The notes: generated by a model from the letters alone, not told the origin. A DNA stretch of 64,000 nucleotides from Rhizobium sp. NFR03 (GCF_900111275.1 NZ_FOGR01000001.1:744001-808000), one strand, 5' to 3'; shown: positions 17,639 to 27,058, counted from the stretch's first letter. A program made the numbers and translations.

Positions 17639-18004
17639 TCAGCTTCCGCGATAGGTCGAGTAGCTGTAGGGCGACAGCAGGAGCGGCACATGATAATGCG
17701 CTGCCGGATCGGCAATGCCGAAGCGCAAGGGGATGGTATCGAGGAACGGCGGATCGGAAAGCGTCGCTCCGCTTGCCTTGAGATAATCACCGGCATGAAA
17801 GACGAGTTCATAGGTGCCGCGCAAAAAGGCATCGCCCTCGAGAAGCGGTGCGTCCACCCTTCCATCGCCGTTCGTCGCCACGATCTTCAAAAGCGTACGC
17901 GTCTCGCCCTCGATGTGGAAAAGCGCGACCTGCATGCCGGCCGCAGGGCGGCCCAGCGCCGTATCGAGAATATGGGTGGTCAGGCGGCCGGTGGCGGTCA
18001 TCAT
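17639..18004 (-). CDS. uraH: 5-Hydroxyisourate hydrolase
   Basis: A transthyretin-like enzyme of 121 aa that hydrolyses 5-hydroxyisourate to OHCU, the step after PuuD. It shows the N-terminal [14 protein letters not shown] motif (catalytic His), RVDAPLL, and the C-terminal signature ending [11 protein letters not shown]. Two ATGs (18004, 18001) are possible starts. It ends a minus-strand run (puuE, uraD, allA, uraH) and converges on lldD with a 47-bp gap. Confidence 0.95.
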   Translation of the reverse strand: MMTATGRLTTHILDTALGRPAAGMQVALFHIEGETRTLLKIVATNGDGRVDAPLLEGDAFLRGTYELVFHAGDYLKASGATLSDPPFLDTIPLRFGIADPAAHYHVPLLLSPYSYSTYRGS

Positions 18005-18059
18005 TACCTCTTTTCAGAACCGACCGGCTGAATGCCGATGGGAGCGGTGAACAGACAGA

Positions 18060-18566
18060 TCAGGAAATCGAAGATGCTGCGATCGTGAAGGGGTTCTCGA
18101 AGAAGACCTCTTCCAGATTATGCTCGCTCCCTTCCCGATCGACCACCAGAAAATCGCTCACCGCGCCGACGGCGATCAGCGGGTGGTGCCAGACGTTACG
18201 GCCGTAATGCACACCCTGACGCCCCGAGCAGGCAAACACCCTCGGACGGCCGGGCAGGCCACCTTCATCGTGCGCGACCACCGCCAGCCAGGACCGGTTG
18301 TCGAGCGGAACGAAGCTCTGCGAACCCCAGGGATGCCGCTCCATCATATCGACCGCATAGGGAAATAGTCGCGGCTGTCCGCGGAAGATGCTGATGACGA
18401 CGTGCGCATCCTCGCCGGCAGCTTCGGCCGTCCCGAGCGCATGAAACCGCTCCGTCGTGCCACCATTGATGAGCCGCGTCGTTGCGGGATCGGCTTCGAT
18501 GACGCTGCCGAAAGGCGCGAAGGCCTCTGATGTCAGCGGCTCGATGGGCAGGACCAGACCGCTCAT
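18060..18566 (-). CDS. allA: Ureidoglycolate lyase
   Basis: Splits (S)-ureidoglycolate to glyoxylate and urea, a late step of allantoin use. The 168-aa cupin-fold protein shows [11 protein letters not shown], a [23 protein letters not shown] segment (residues ~60-83), and [13 protein letters not shown] with the metal His residues. Its ATG at 18566 overlaps the stop of uraD (ATGA). No allantoicase or allantoate amidohydrolase is nearby, so its substrate must come from a gene outside the window. Confidence 0.93.
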   Translation of the reverse strand: MSGLVLPIEPLTSEAFAPFGSVIEADPATTRLINGGTTERFHALGTAEAAGEDAHVVISIFRGQPRLFPYAVDMMERHPWGSQSFVPLDNRSWLAVVAHDEGGLPGRPRVFACSGRQGVHYGRNVWHHPLIAVGAVSDFLVVDREGSEHNLEEVFFENPFTIAASSIS

Positions 18567-19081
18567 GCCGCCGATCCGGGAAGAAGAGCGTCGAGCCGAA
18601 GCCGCGCGATCGTCTCGACTTCGGCGGTGGCTGTCGCGAATTCCTCGTCGGGCGTATTGTCCAGACGCGCCTCGAACGCTGCGAGAATATCGTCCTTCGT
18701 CTTCCCGCGCACGGCGATGATGAAGGGGAAGCCGAACTTGTCGGTGTAGATCGCGTTGCAGGTAGTGAAGCGCTCATGCTCCTCGCGCGTCAGGCGGTCG
18801 AGCCCCGCCGAGGCCTGTTCCGCCTTGCTGTCGGCCGTCAATTCACCCGCAATTGCCAGGCGCCCAGCAAGATCGGGATGCGCGCGAAGAACCTGCAGCC
18901 GCTTTTCCGCAGAAGCCGCCCGAAAAGCCTGCACCATGGCGGCATGTACGGTCTGGGCCGTCGGTGCCCCGTCAGCCAGCCAGTCGAGCGCCTCTTCGGC
19001 AACCCATTGCGAATGCTCGAAGATTCCGCCGAACGTGTCGATGAAAGCTCGCCCCTCTACGCTGTCTCTGCCGATGCTCAT
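18563..19081 (-). CDS. uraD: OHCU decarboxylase
   Basis: Converts 2-oxo-4-hydroxy-4-carboxy-5-ureidoimidazoline to (S)-allantoin. I take ATG 19081 (172 aa), which overlaps the puuE stop as ATGA, rather than the longer frame. Visible motifs are [15 protein letters not shown], the catalytic-region [11 protein letters not shown] near residue 72 and [20 protein letters not shown] near residue 124, whose Arg and Glu/His neighbours are family landmarks. It is coupled to puuE upstream and allA downstream by 4-bp overlaps. Confidence 0.93.
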   Translation of the reverse strand: MSIGRDSVEGRAFIDTFGGIFEHSQWVAEEALDWLADGAPTAQTVHAAMVQAFRAASAEKRLQVLRAHPDLAGRLAIAGELTADSKAEQASAGLDRLTREEHERFTTCNAIYTDKFGFPFIIAVRGKTKDDILAAFEARLDNTPDEEFATATAEVETIARLRLDALLPGSAA

Positions 19082-20004
19082 AGGCCGCCCTCCGGCTTGT
19101 GATGCGCATGCCAATGGCGAGCGATGTCGATGCGCTTGGCGATCCAGACCTTGTCCTTGGAGAGCACGTAATCGACAAAGCGTGCCAGCGCCGCCGCCCG
19201 TCCCGGGCGCCCGACCAGACGGCAGTGGAGACCGATATTCATCATCTTCGGGCTGCCCTCTGCCCCTTCCTCGTACAGCACGTCGAACGTATCCTTGAGA
19301 TAGGTGAAGAACTGGTCGCCGGAGTTGAACCCTTGCGGGGTGGCAAACCGCATGTCGTTAGCGTCGAGAGTATAGGGAATGATGAGGTGCGGCGTTTCCG
19401 GCGTCTTGCCCGGCACCCAATAGGGCAGCTCGTCCGCATAGCTGTCGGAGGAATAGAGGAAGCCGCCCTCCTCGATGACGAGCTTCAGCGTGTTGTCGGA
19501 AGGCTTGCCCTGATAAAGGCCGAGCGGATGGGAACCGGTGAGTTCCGTATGCAGCCGCACCGCATCTGCAATGTGACGACGCTCCTCCTCCTCGGTGAAG
19601 TCCTTGTATTCCAGCCAGCGATAACCGTGGCTGGCAATCTCCCAGTCGGCTTCTTTCATGGCGGCAACCGCTTCCGGGTTGCGCGCCATCGCCAGCGTCA
19701 CACCATAGACCGTCACCGGAACGTTGCGGCTCGTGAACATGCGCCACAGCCGCCAGAAGCCAGCGCGCGAGCCGTATTCGTAAATGGACTCCATGTTGAG
19801 GTTGCGCTGCCCGGGCCAAGGTTGAGCACCGACGATTTCCGACAGCAACGATTCGGAAGCCTTCTCGCCATCCATGATCGTGCTCTCGCCGCCCTCCTCG
19901 TAATTGACGACGAATTGAACCGCAATCCGCGCCTCTCCGGGCCAGTGAACCTCCGGCAGATGACGGCCGTAGCCGACAAGATCGCGCGGTGTCGAAAAAT
20001 CCAT
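19078..20004 (-). CDS. puuE: Allantoinase PuuE
   Basis: A 308-aa polysaccharide-deacetylase-like, metal-variable allantoinase that hydrolyses allantoin to allantoate. Typical segments are RDLVGYGRHLPEVHWPGEAR, QFVVNYEEGGE, ASHGYRWLEY near residue 125 and HCRLVGRPGRAAAL near residue 258. It is the first gene of the puuE-uraD-allA-uraH run. Upstream (20005-20141) lies a short gap to the DUF1045 gene on the same strand, so the run may begin earlier. Confidence 0.95.
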   Translation of the reverse strand: MDFSTPRDLVGYGRHLPEVHWPGEARIAVQFVVNYEEGGESTIMDGEKASESLLSEIVGAQPWPGQRNLNMESIYEYGSRAGFWRLWRMFTSRNVPVTVYGVTLAMARNPEAVAAMKEADWEIASHGYRWLEYKDFTEEEERRHIADAVRLHTELTGSHPLGLYQGKPSDNTLKLVIEEGGFLYSSDSYADELPYWVPGKTPETPHLIIPYTLDANDMRFATPQGFNSGDQFFTYLKDTFDVLYEEGAEGSPKMMNIGLHCRLVGRPGRAAALARFVDYVLSKDKVWIAKRIDIARHWHAHHKPEGGL

Positions 20005-20141
20005 GTTGTGCCCTCTTTGTCGCCAAACGGTACCATCCGAAGCGGGAAAGTCGAGGCATAAAGATGGATATCGACAGGCGAAATCGGCAAGCAGCCAGCT
20101 TAACGGCTATCTACAGAATGCCGTTTATGAAGCGCGGGTTT

Positions 20142-20948
20142 TCAGGCGCTGGTCGTCAGACGCCGCATGGCCTTCGCCATCTGCACCTCGCGTGCCGGCG
20201 TTGCGGCCGAAGCACTGGGATCGGAAGGCACGGCAAAGCGTGCCGTCGGCTTGTGCGCCGAAAGCTTGCCGAGAGGATGCTGGGAATGCACGCGCAGCGG
20301 GGCGCCAGCTTCCGGCTCAATGAACAGCGCGAGGCTCGCGACCTTGACCGGCTTTGCAAGCAAGGGCGCAAACTGCATGCGCAACGGCTCTTCCATCTTC
20401 AGTCGCATGGCGGCGGTCATGGGTCCCGTCAGCATCATGTGAAACCGGTATTCGTCCATGACGAAGGGACTGCCCCAGCGATGCAGGTTCGAGAACTGGG
20501 GTGCCGTCAACCTGTCGGAATCGAGCCGCTTGATATCCTGATCCGTGAAGGGCGCACGAAACTCGTCGAAGGCCTGAACGACGCGTGCCGCCAGATGCGT
20601 CATCGGTTCGCAGGGCACGCGCGGGCTGAGCCCGAAAGCGCTGCCGAGCCAGGAGACCTCGAGATCCGGAATCTCGAACGGGGTTATGTCCCCCGCAAAC
20701 CGCATCATAGCCTTCAGAAGGGCGGATTCGGTTCGCTCGGGAGCGAGATGAAACGGCGCCTTGATGGACCCGTGAAAGCCATATCGGCGCGGGACGGCCG
20801 TGTAGAAAGCCATGTCCTGCGCGCTGCAGCCTGCGACCGACAGTTGTTCGCAAAGTTCGCCGGAATAGACGTTTCGCCCCAGCCATTCGGCTGCGGCCAC
20901 GGATAGCGGATCATGGATCGGCGGAGTGAAGCAGATGGCGTAGCGCAT
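20142..20948 (-). CDS. DUF1045 protein, predicted 2H phosphoesterase
   Basis: 268 aa. Two H-h-S/T-h motifs are present, HGSIKAPF near residue 59 and HMMLTG near residue 169, which define the 2H phosphoesterase superfamily. The opening RYAICFTPPIHDPLSVAAAEWLGR is typical of DUF1045. Relatives lie in phosphonate (phn) clusters, where a role with cyclic phosphate intermediates is likely. No phn gene is nearby here; instead it stands 137 bp upstream of puuE on the same strand. Residues after about 225 are low-complexity Ala/Pro/Ser. Confidence 0.8.
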   Translation of the reverse strand: MRYAICFTPPIHDPLSVAAAEWLGRNVYSGELCEQLSVAGCSAQDMAFYTAVPRRYGFHGSIKAPFHLAPERTESALLKAMMRFAGDITPFEIPDLEVSWLGSAFGLSPRVPCEPMTHLAARVVQAFDEFRAPFTDQDIKRLDSDRLTAPQFSNLHRWGSPFVMDEYRFHMMLTGPMTAAMRLKMEEPLRMQFAPLLAKPVKVASLALFIEPEAGAPLRVHSQHPLGKLSAHKPTARFAVPSDPSASAATPAREVQMAKAMRRLTTSA

Positions 20949-21086
20949 GGCAGACCTCGATTTGCCCCTGCATTACGTGATTTGCATGACAGCCTGACGA
21001 ACAGGACCATTTGTGCGTGGAAAGAAACGGAACCAGGCGGGCCGTTCGCACGTTTATTTTCATCAAGTCAGAAGAGGAGAAGGACC

Positions 21087-21518
21087 GTGACCTATCACAA
21101 CCCCAATCTGCATGGTGACAACCCGAACATTCCGGGTGAAAGCCCCAAGCTTCAGGACGCGAGCATCGTCGAGACACATGATCTGATTGCCAGCGACAAA
21201 GTCGAAGGCACGCGCGTCTATGGCGCGGACGGAAAACGTATCGGCTCGATCGAACGTCTGATCATCGGCAAGCGCAGTGGCCAGGTCGCATACGCCGTAA
21301 TCGGCTTCGGTGGCTTCCTCGGCATTGGCGAGGATCACTATCCGATTCCCTGGGCAAAGCTCAGCTATGACGAAGAGCTTGGCGGCTACCGCACCGACTT
21401 GACCCGCGAGCAGGTCGAGAAAGCGCCTAAATATCGCAGCGACGACGAATACGACTGGAATCGCGAGAACGGTCGCCTCGTCTACGATTACTACGGCGTT
21501 CCGCCTTACTGGATGTAG
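21087..21518 (+). CDS. PRC-barrel domain protein
   Basis: 143 aa from GTG 21087, chosen because an AGAGGAGAAGG ribosome site ends 4 bases before it; the frame extends upstream without family similarity. A PRC-barrel spans residues ~30-95 (ASDKVEGTRVYGADGKRIGS, then AYAVIGFGGFLGIGEDHYPIPW). The Tyr/Asp-rich tail ends DYYGVPPYWM. Such small rhizobial proteins are abundant in stationary phase or stress; function is not known. It diverges from the DUF1045 gene. Confidence 0.85.
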   Translation: MTYHNPNLHGDNPNIPGESPKLQDASIVETHDLIASDKVEGTRVYGADGKRIGSIERLIIGKRSGQVAYAVIGFGGFLGIGEDHYPIPWAKLSYDEELGGYRTDLTREQVEKAPKYRSDDEYDWNRENGRLVYDYYGVPPYWM

Positions 21519-21541
21519 GCTAAGAGTCTGCAAGGCGACGG

Positions 21542-22714
21542 TTAGCTTTGCAGCAGGGCAAGATGGGTTTCGCACCGAAATGACAGAGGCAGTTCGATAG
21601 CCTCGTCTCGGCCGCTCGTGTGAGCGGAGATACCCGCCACGACAGCTGCCGCCAACCGATGCGCAATGCCAAAGCTGATCTTGAAGCCGCCGGTCAGGAT
21701 GTGCAGTCGGGAAAAGTCCGGGTGCGGGCCGGCCATCGGATCGCGCCCGATGGCCTTCGGGCGCAGGCCGGCCCAGCATTCGATAACCGGCGCCCCCGCC
21801 AGCGCCGGGACCAGCCTTTCGGCCTTGACGAGCAGGTCATCGAGCCGCTGATCGGTCGAAAACGCGTCGTCATACTCCACTTCGCTGGTGCTGCCGATTG
21901 CCACGCCACCGGTATCATGCGCGATGACGTAGACACCGTCCGAGTAAAGGATGGGCGTTGCGGGATCGAGATCGACAGCAAGCCGCGCCGCCTGTCCCTT
22001 CACGCCCGTGCCGCTCCGAAGTCTTGCCTCTCCACCGGCCGACGCCGTAAGGCCATCTATAAACGGAAAGCTGTCCACACCGGCCGAAAGCGCGATGTGA
22101 CCGGCATGAACGATGGTTCCGTCCGCAAGGACGACCCGTGCCTGCCGCGGATCGATATCGCGTGCAGCGCATCCCTCGCGGATGATAACGCCGGGCATAT
22201 TTCCGAGCACAGCCGTCAGCAATTGCAGCAGCCCACGAGGCGAAACACGTGCTGCAAGTTCGTCGAAAACAGCGCCCTGTAAACCGGCATCCGATGCGAA
22301 TAGACCATCCGGCGCAGCGTTCAGGACACGCCAGGCAAAGCCGCCATCTGCGGTGCGCCAATTGATAGCGGCATCCCCAACCTGCCGGAGAGCGATCTCT
22401 CGCAGATGCGGTTTTGCAAGGGGAATAAGGCGGCCGGTTCGACGGTAGCCTGCGGAAAGCCCGGTCTCCGCCTCCATCTTCCGGATCTCGTGCTCCAGCG
22501 AAACCAGCGCATCGAACTGGAACTGCTTCTTGTCGTTCCAGCGGTCCGGCGTATGCGGCATAAGCGCTCCGAGCAGCCCGCCGCTCGCCCCGGCGCCGAT
22601 GGTCGCGTGCTCCACGAGCAAGACCTCAAGCCCGGCGCGCGCTGCATAGAGAGCCGCCCAAAGACCCATGATGCCGCCACCGATGACGATCAGATCCGTC
22701 TTCATAACTGCCAT
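21542..22714 (-). CDS. DAO-family FAD-dependent oxidoreductase
   Basis: 390 aa from ATG 22714 (MKTD at 22705 is an alternative). A Rossmann FAD motif VIGGGIMGLWAALYAARAG opens the protein, followed by ATIGAGASGGLLGALMPHTP; the C-terminal part has CWAGLRPKAIGRDPM and GGFKISFGIAH, the DAO/glycine-oxidase pattern. Substrate is probably a primary or secondary amine such as glycine or a D-amino acid. It diverges by 38 bp from mnmD. In E. coli an FAD oxidase of this superfamily (MnmC1) is fused to the MnmD-like methyltransferase, so this may be its separate partner. Confidence 0.8.
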   Translation of the reverse strand: MAVMKTDLIVIGGGIMGLWAALYAARAGLEVLLVEHATIGAGASGGLLGALMPHTPDRWNDKKQFQFDALVSLEHEIRKMEAETGLSAGYRRTGRLIPLAKPHLREIALRQVGDAAINWRTADGGFAWRVLNAAPDGLFASDAGLQGAVFDELAARVSPRGLLQLLTAVLGNMPGVIIREGCAARDIDPRQARVVLADGTIVHAGHIALSAGVDSFPFIDGLTASAGGEARLRSGTGVKGQAARLAVDLDPATPILYSDGVYVIAHDTGGVAIGSTSEVEYDDAFSTDQRLDDLLVKAERLVPALAGAPVIECWAGLRPKAIGRDPMAGPHPDFSRLHILTGGFKISFGIAHRLAAAVVAGISAHTSGRDEAIELPLSFRCETHLALLQS

Positions 22715-22752
22715 CGATTGACCTTGCCCACAGGGCTCATTATCGCTTGTCC

Positions 22753-23505
22753 ATGATCGAAAGCCGCCCGACGACCGCCGCCGAAGCGGCGATACCACAA
22801 AACCAGACACTCGACTGGCATACCGGCGATATGCCGTATTCCGTCGAATTTGACGATCACTTTTATTGCCGGACCGACGGACGGCTGGAATGCGACCATG
22901 TCTTTCTGAGCGGCAACGGCCTGCCGGAGCGCTGGCGTGAAGCGCAGGTCTTCTCCATCGGTGAACTCGGCTTTGGCACCGGCCTCAACTTTTGCGAGAC
23001 ATGGCGCCACTGGCAAAACGCGGAGAAACCTGTCGGCGGCCACCTCGCCTTCACCTCGTTCGAGCGCTTCCCCCTGCAGGCGCCGGATATTACGCGCGCC
23101 CTCTCCGCCTGGCCCGAAATCGCGGATGAGCGCGACGCGCTGGTCGCCGCATGGTCCGCAGCGCCAGCCGGCACGGTGCGCCTCGACCTTGCAAGCGACG
23201 TTACGCTCACCATCGTCTGCGGCCCGGCCATCGAAGGCGTAACGACTTATGCCGGTACGTTCGATGCTTGGTATCTGGACGGCTTTGCCCCCTCGCGCAA
23301 TCCTGACATGTGGTCGCAGGCTCTCATGGCCGCAGTTCACGACGTCACGGCTCCGGGCGGCACCTTCGCGACCTATGCCGCAGCCGGCTTCGTGCGCCGA
23401 AACCTGCAAGCCGCAGGCTTTGCCATCGAGCGCCGCAAGGGCTTTGCCGGCAAGCGGGAAATGCTGTGCGGCACGAAGCCTGCGGAGCGTCCGCGCACCC
23501 CCTGA
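22753..23505 (+). CDS. mnmD: tRNA U34 methyltransferase MnmD
   Basis: 250 aa from ATG 22753. SAM-dependent methylation of nm5(s2)U34 to mnm5(s2)U34 in tRNA wobble positions. It shows DMPYSVEFDDHFYCRTDG, the SAM motif IGELGFGTGLNFCETW near residue 72 and WYLDGFAPSRNPDMW near residue 172, all typical of the MTase half of MnmC (DUF752). There is no C-terminal FAD domain, so it is the stand-alone form; the divergent FAD oxidoreductase may supply the missing activity. Confidence 0.9.
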   Translation: MIESRPTTAAEAAIPQNQTLDWHTGDMPYSVEFDDHFYCRTDGRLECDHVFLSGNGLPERWREAQVFSIGELGFGTGLNFCETWRHWQNAEKPVGGHLAFTSFERFPLQAPDITRALSAWPEIADERDALVAAWSAAPAGTVRLDLASDVTLTIVCGPAIEGVTTYAGTFDAWYLDGFAPSRNPDMWSQALMAAVHDVTAPGGTFATYAAAGFVRRNLQAAGFAIERRKGFAGKREMLCGTKPAERPRTP

Positions 23506-23804
23506 GGCTGCTCGTCTGTTCGCACATGCGAAAAAGACGGCTTGACTTTCGGGCGGGAAACAACGACATGAGGGCCAGCGTCACCTTCCGGCCGCCGCGT
23601 GAGCGAGCCAAGCGGATTTTGTCAATCCGTCGCGAAGGCCAAGCGCACCCATGAGACCGTGCCATATTCGGCACCCGCAGCGCAGACAGCTTTTTCAACC
23701 CACCAAGATCCCATTTCACGCGGGGTTCTTGAACCCAGATGACCCGGAACCGCAGGAAAGCGTTGTTCCGGTCCCTGTCGTTTGGCGCCCCGAAAGGCAT
23801 ACCT

Positions 23805-25349
23805 TTGACCAATTTTTCTTCTCTTGGCCTCTCCGAGCAGATGGTTGCGAACCTTACTCTTGAAGGTTTCACCGTGCCGACGCCGATCCAGGCCGAAGCC
23901 ATTCCGCTCGTCATGGCAGGCCATGACCTCATCGGCCTCGCACAGACCGGCACCGGCAAGACGGCCGCGTTCGGCCTGCCGATGATCGAGCGCATGCTTG
24001 CCGACGGCAAGCGCGCCGATCCGCGCAATGTGCGCGCCCTGATCCTCGCCCCGACCCGCGAACTGGTGAACCAGATCGCCGCCAACCTGAAGGTCTTCGT
24101 CAAGAAGAGCCCGCTGCGCATCGGCCTCGTCGTCGGCGGCGCCTCCATCAACAAGCAGACCCAGCAGCTGGAACGCGGCGTCGAAATCCTCGTCGCCACC
24201 CCCGGCCGTCTGCTCGACCTTCTGAACCGCAAGGCCGTGACGCTCACGACCGCGCGCTATCTCGTCCTCGACGAAGCCGACCAGATGCTGGACCTCGGCT
24301 TCATTCACGACCTGCGCAAGATCTCCAAGCTCGTCCCGAAGAACCGCCAGACCCTGCTGTTCTCGGCAACCATGCCGAAGGCGATCGCGGATCTGGCCGG
24401 CGACTACCTCACCGACCCGAAGCGCGTCGAAGTGGCAACAGCCGGCAAGGCTGCCGACAAGATCGAGCAGTTCGTGCATTTCGTAAACGGCAAGGACGGC
24501 AAGGTCACCCTGCTGAAGCAGTCCCTGACGGCAAATCCCGACGGCCGCGCCATCGTCTTCTCGCGCACCAAGCATGGCGCCGAAAAGCTGATGAAGCACT
24601 TGGAATCGGTCGGTTATTCCGCAGCCTCCATCCACGGCAACAAGAGCCAGGGCCAGCGCGAGCGCGCCCTGAAGGCCTTCCGTGACGGCGAGATCAAGGT
24701 TCTGGTCGCCACCGACGTCGCCGCCCGCGGCATCGACATTCCCGGCATCACCCATGTCTACAACTACGACCTGCCGGAAGTCGCCGAAGCCTATGTTCAC
24801 CGCATCGGCCGTACGGCCCGTGCCGGCCGCGACGGCATCGCCATCGCCTTCTGCGCACCGGACGAAGCCCGTCTGCTGCGTGATATCGAGAAGCTGATGG
24901 GCATGACCATCACCGTGGCCAGCGGCGAAGCGCCGGCGCACATCTCCCGCGCACCGGCAGCCCGCAATGCGCGCGGCAATGGCGGCCGTGGCAGCAACAA
25001 TGAAGGTCGCAACGGCCAAGGCCGTGGCGAGAACCGTGGTGGCAACGGTCGCAACGAGAATCGTGGCGGCGAGAACAGCCGTCCGGCCCGCGTTGCACAG
25101 GCACCGAGCCCGTTTGCAGGCGACGATCTGCTGGCTGGTGATGACAATGGCCGCCGCGAGCACCGCAAGGGCCAGGGCCCGGCCGCTCAGGCCGCTCATC
25201 AGGCAGCCCTTGCCAAGCGCAACGGCAACCGCAACGGCCGCCCGGGCGGCGCACCGCGCACGTCCAGCCGCGGCCCTCGCCCGGCAGCCGGCAGCCCGGG
25301 TGCACAGGCAGCCCAGCGCCGCGAAGGCTCGCGCCGCGAAGAGGCGTAA
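23805..25349 (+). CDS. DEAD-box RNA helicase (RhlE-like)
   Basis: I prefer TTG 23805 (514 aa; reading TNFSSLGLSEQ) because it has GAAAGG 8 bases upstream and matches the usual start of rhizobial homologues; ATG 23739 gives 536 aa. All core motifs are present: Q motif TPIQ, AQTGTGKT, PTREL, TPGRLLD, DEAD, SAT, ATDVAARGIDIPG and HRIGRTARAG. After about residue 395 the tail is a low-complexity Arg/Gly/Asn-rich region, likely an RNA-binding extension. It unwinds RNA in ribosome assembly or mRNA decay. A terminator follows. Confidence 0.92.
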   Translation: MTNFSSLGLSEQMVANLTLEGFTVPTPIQAEAIPLVMAGHDLIGLAQTGTGKTAAFGLPMIERMLADGKRADPRNVRALILAPTRELVNQIAANLKVFVKKSPLRIGLVVGGASINKQTQQLERGVEILVATPGRLLDLLNRKAVTLTTARYLVLDEADQMLDLGFIHDLRKISKLVPKNRQTLLFSATMPKAIADLAGDYLTDPKRVEVATAGKAADKIEQFVHFVNGKDGKVTLLKQSLTANPDGRAIVFSRTKHGAEKLMKHLESVGYSAASIHGNKSQGQRERALKAFRDGEIKVLVATDVAARGIDIPGITHVYNYDLPEVAEAYVHRIGRTARAGRDGIAIAFCAPDEARLLRDIEKLMGMTITVASGEAPAHISRAPAARNARGNGGRGSNNEGRNGQGRGENRGGNGRNENRGGENSRPARVAQAPSPFAGDDLLAGDDNGRREHRKGQGPAAQAAHQAALAKRNGNRNGRPGGAPRTSSRGPRPAAGSPGAQAAQRREGSRREEA

Positions 25350-25375
25350 TCACCTCGACATTTCGACATCGGTTG

Positions 25376-25407
25376 GCGGCGGGACGAAAGTTCCGCCGCT
25401 TTCTTTT
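25376..25407 (+). terminator. Rho-independent terminator after the DEAD-box gene
   Basis: A 10-bp stem with one G-T pair (GCGGCGGGAC at 25376-25385, GTTCCGCCGC at 25390-25399) around a GAAA tetraloop, followed by TTTCTTTT. Between it and the next gene (25408-25643) I see no gene, only the presumed promoter of the ATP-grasp operon. Confidence 0.75.
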
Positions 25408-25643
25408 GCGCAACAGGTACGCGCTGGACCACTGACGCTTATTCAATAAGCAACTGCGCGGATGATAGGCGAAAAAGCTGCGCCGTCACGCAGACGTCAT
25501 CTTGCCATTCCGCACGCGAAAGCCATGTCATCCCTAGAGGGGACAGCCAGAACGGGTGAAAATTTCTTTCTGTCTGAAACGAGCATGCTTCTTGCATTGC
25601 CATAGCGCTTGTAATCAAATGGCTTAAAAAGGGGACCAGGCCG

Positions 25644-27053
25644 TTGGCATTCGATGAAATGATGAATGCGGACAACACTCCGCGACCGCCTTACACAACG
25701 TACAACGAATGGTATGCCAACCAGGACAGAGCCCGCCTGATCGCCAAGTCCAAAGAGGCCGAGAATATCTTCCGCAAGACCGGCATCACCTTTGCCGTGT
25801 ACGGTCATGCCGACAGCGCCGAAAAGCTGATCCCCTTTGACCTCATTCCGCGCATCATCTCCGCGCGCGAATGGCGCCGCTTGGCACAGGGGATCGAGCA
25901 GCGCGTGCTTGCGCTCAACGCCTTCCTCGACGACATCTACCACAAGCAGGAAATCATCAAGGCCGGCCGCATTCCGCGCGAGCTGATCGAAAAGAACGAT
26001 GCCTTCCTGCCGCAGATGGTCGGCATGCGACCGCCGGGCGGGGTCTACACCCACATCGTCGGCACCGATATCGTGCGCACCGGCGAAGATCAGTTCTATG
26101 TTCTCGAGGACAATGCTCGCACGCCCTCCGGCGTCAGCTACATGCTCGAAAACCGCGAAACGATGATGCAGATGTTCCCCGAGCTGTTCTACCAGAACCG
26201 CGTCCAACCGGTGGAGAACTACCCCTATCTGCTGCGCCATTCTCTCGCCGCCGTGGCGCCTCCCGGTTGCGAAGGCAAGCCCCGCGTCGCGGTGCTCACC
26301 CCCGGCATATACAACTCCGCCTATTACGAACACGCGTTCCTGGCGGACATGATGGGCGTCGAACTGGTCGAAGGCTCGGACCTGCGCGTCATCGACGGCA
26401 AGGTGCGCATGCGCACCACCCGGGGCTATGAGGCGATCGACGTGCTCTACCGGCGCGTTGACGATGATTACCTCGATCCTCTGACGTTCAAGCCGGAATC
26501 GGCACTCGGCATTCCCGGCATCATGGATGTCTACCGCGCAGGCAACATCACCATCGCCAACGCACCGGGCACCGGCATCTGCGACGACAAGGCGATCTAC
26601 TCCTACATGCCGGAGATCGTGGAGTTTTACACCGGTCGAAAGGCGCTGCTCGAAAACGTGCCGACATGGCGCTGTTCGGAACCGGATAGCCTGAAGTATG
26701 TGCTGGAAAATCTCGCCGACCTCGTCGTGAAGGAAGTCCACGGCTCCGGCGGCTACGGCATGCTGGTTGGCCCGACGGCCTCCAAGAAGGAACGTGCGCT
26801 TTTTGCCGACAAGCTGAAGGCGCGTCCGAGCAACTACATCGCCCAGCCGACCCTTTCCCTCTCGACCGTACCGATCATGGTCAACAAGGGTATCGCGCCG
26901 CGCCACGTCGACCTCCGGCCTTATGTGCTGGTGTCCGACAAGGTGCAGATCATTCCTGGCGGTTTGACCCGCGTGGCCCTGAAGGCCGGCTCTCTGGTGG
27001 TGAATTCCAGCCAGGGTGGCGGCACGAAGGACACTTGGGTACTGGAGGACTGA
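25644..27053 (+). CDS. Circularly permuted ATP-grasp type 2 protein
   Basis: 469 aa from TTG 25644, which has AAAAAGGGGA at proper spacing. It belongs to the DUF404/DUF407 circularly permuted ATP-grasp family: RPPGGVYTHIVGTDIVR near residue 130, VLEDNARTPSGVSYMLENR near residue 155, NAPGTGICDDKAIYSYMP near residue 305, VKEVHGSGGYGM near residue 365 and the C-terminal VVNSSQGGGTKDTWVLED. ATP-grasp enzymes ligate carboxylates to amines. It heads an operon with alpha-E and transglutaminase genes, predicted to make or modify a small peptide. The product is not known. Confidence 0.9.
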   Translation: MAFDEMMNADNTPRPPYTTYNEWYANQDRARLIAKSKEAENIFRKTGITFAVYGHADSAEKLIPFDLIPRIISAREWRRLAQGIEQRVLALNAFLDDIYHKQEIIKAGRIPRELIEKNDAFLPQMVGMRPPGGVYTHIVGTDIVRTGEDQFYVLEDNARTPSGVSYMLENRETMMQMFPELFYQNRVQPVENYPYLLRHSLAAVAPPGCEGKPRVAVLTPGIYNSAYYEHAFLADMMGVELVEGSDLRVIDGKVRMRTTRGYEAIDVLYRRVDDDYLDPLTFKPESALGIPGIMDVYRAGNITIANAPGTGICDDKAIYSYMPEIVEFYTGRKALLENVPTWRCSEPDSLKYVLENLADLVVKEVHGSGGYGMLVGPTASKKERALFADKLKARPSNYIAQPTLSLSTVPIMVNKGIAPRHVDLRPYVLVSDKVQIIPGGLTRVALKAGSLVVNSSQGGGTKDTWVLED

Positions 27054-27058
27054 TCGGC

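Noticed and set aside
23622-25199. Minus-strand frame of 525 codons opposite the DEAD-box gene
   Set aside because: The plus strand carries every helicase motif; the minus peptide is low-complexity Ala/Gly/Asp.
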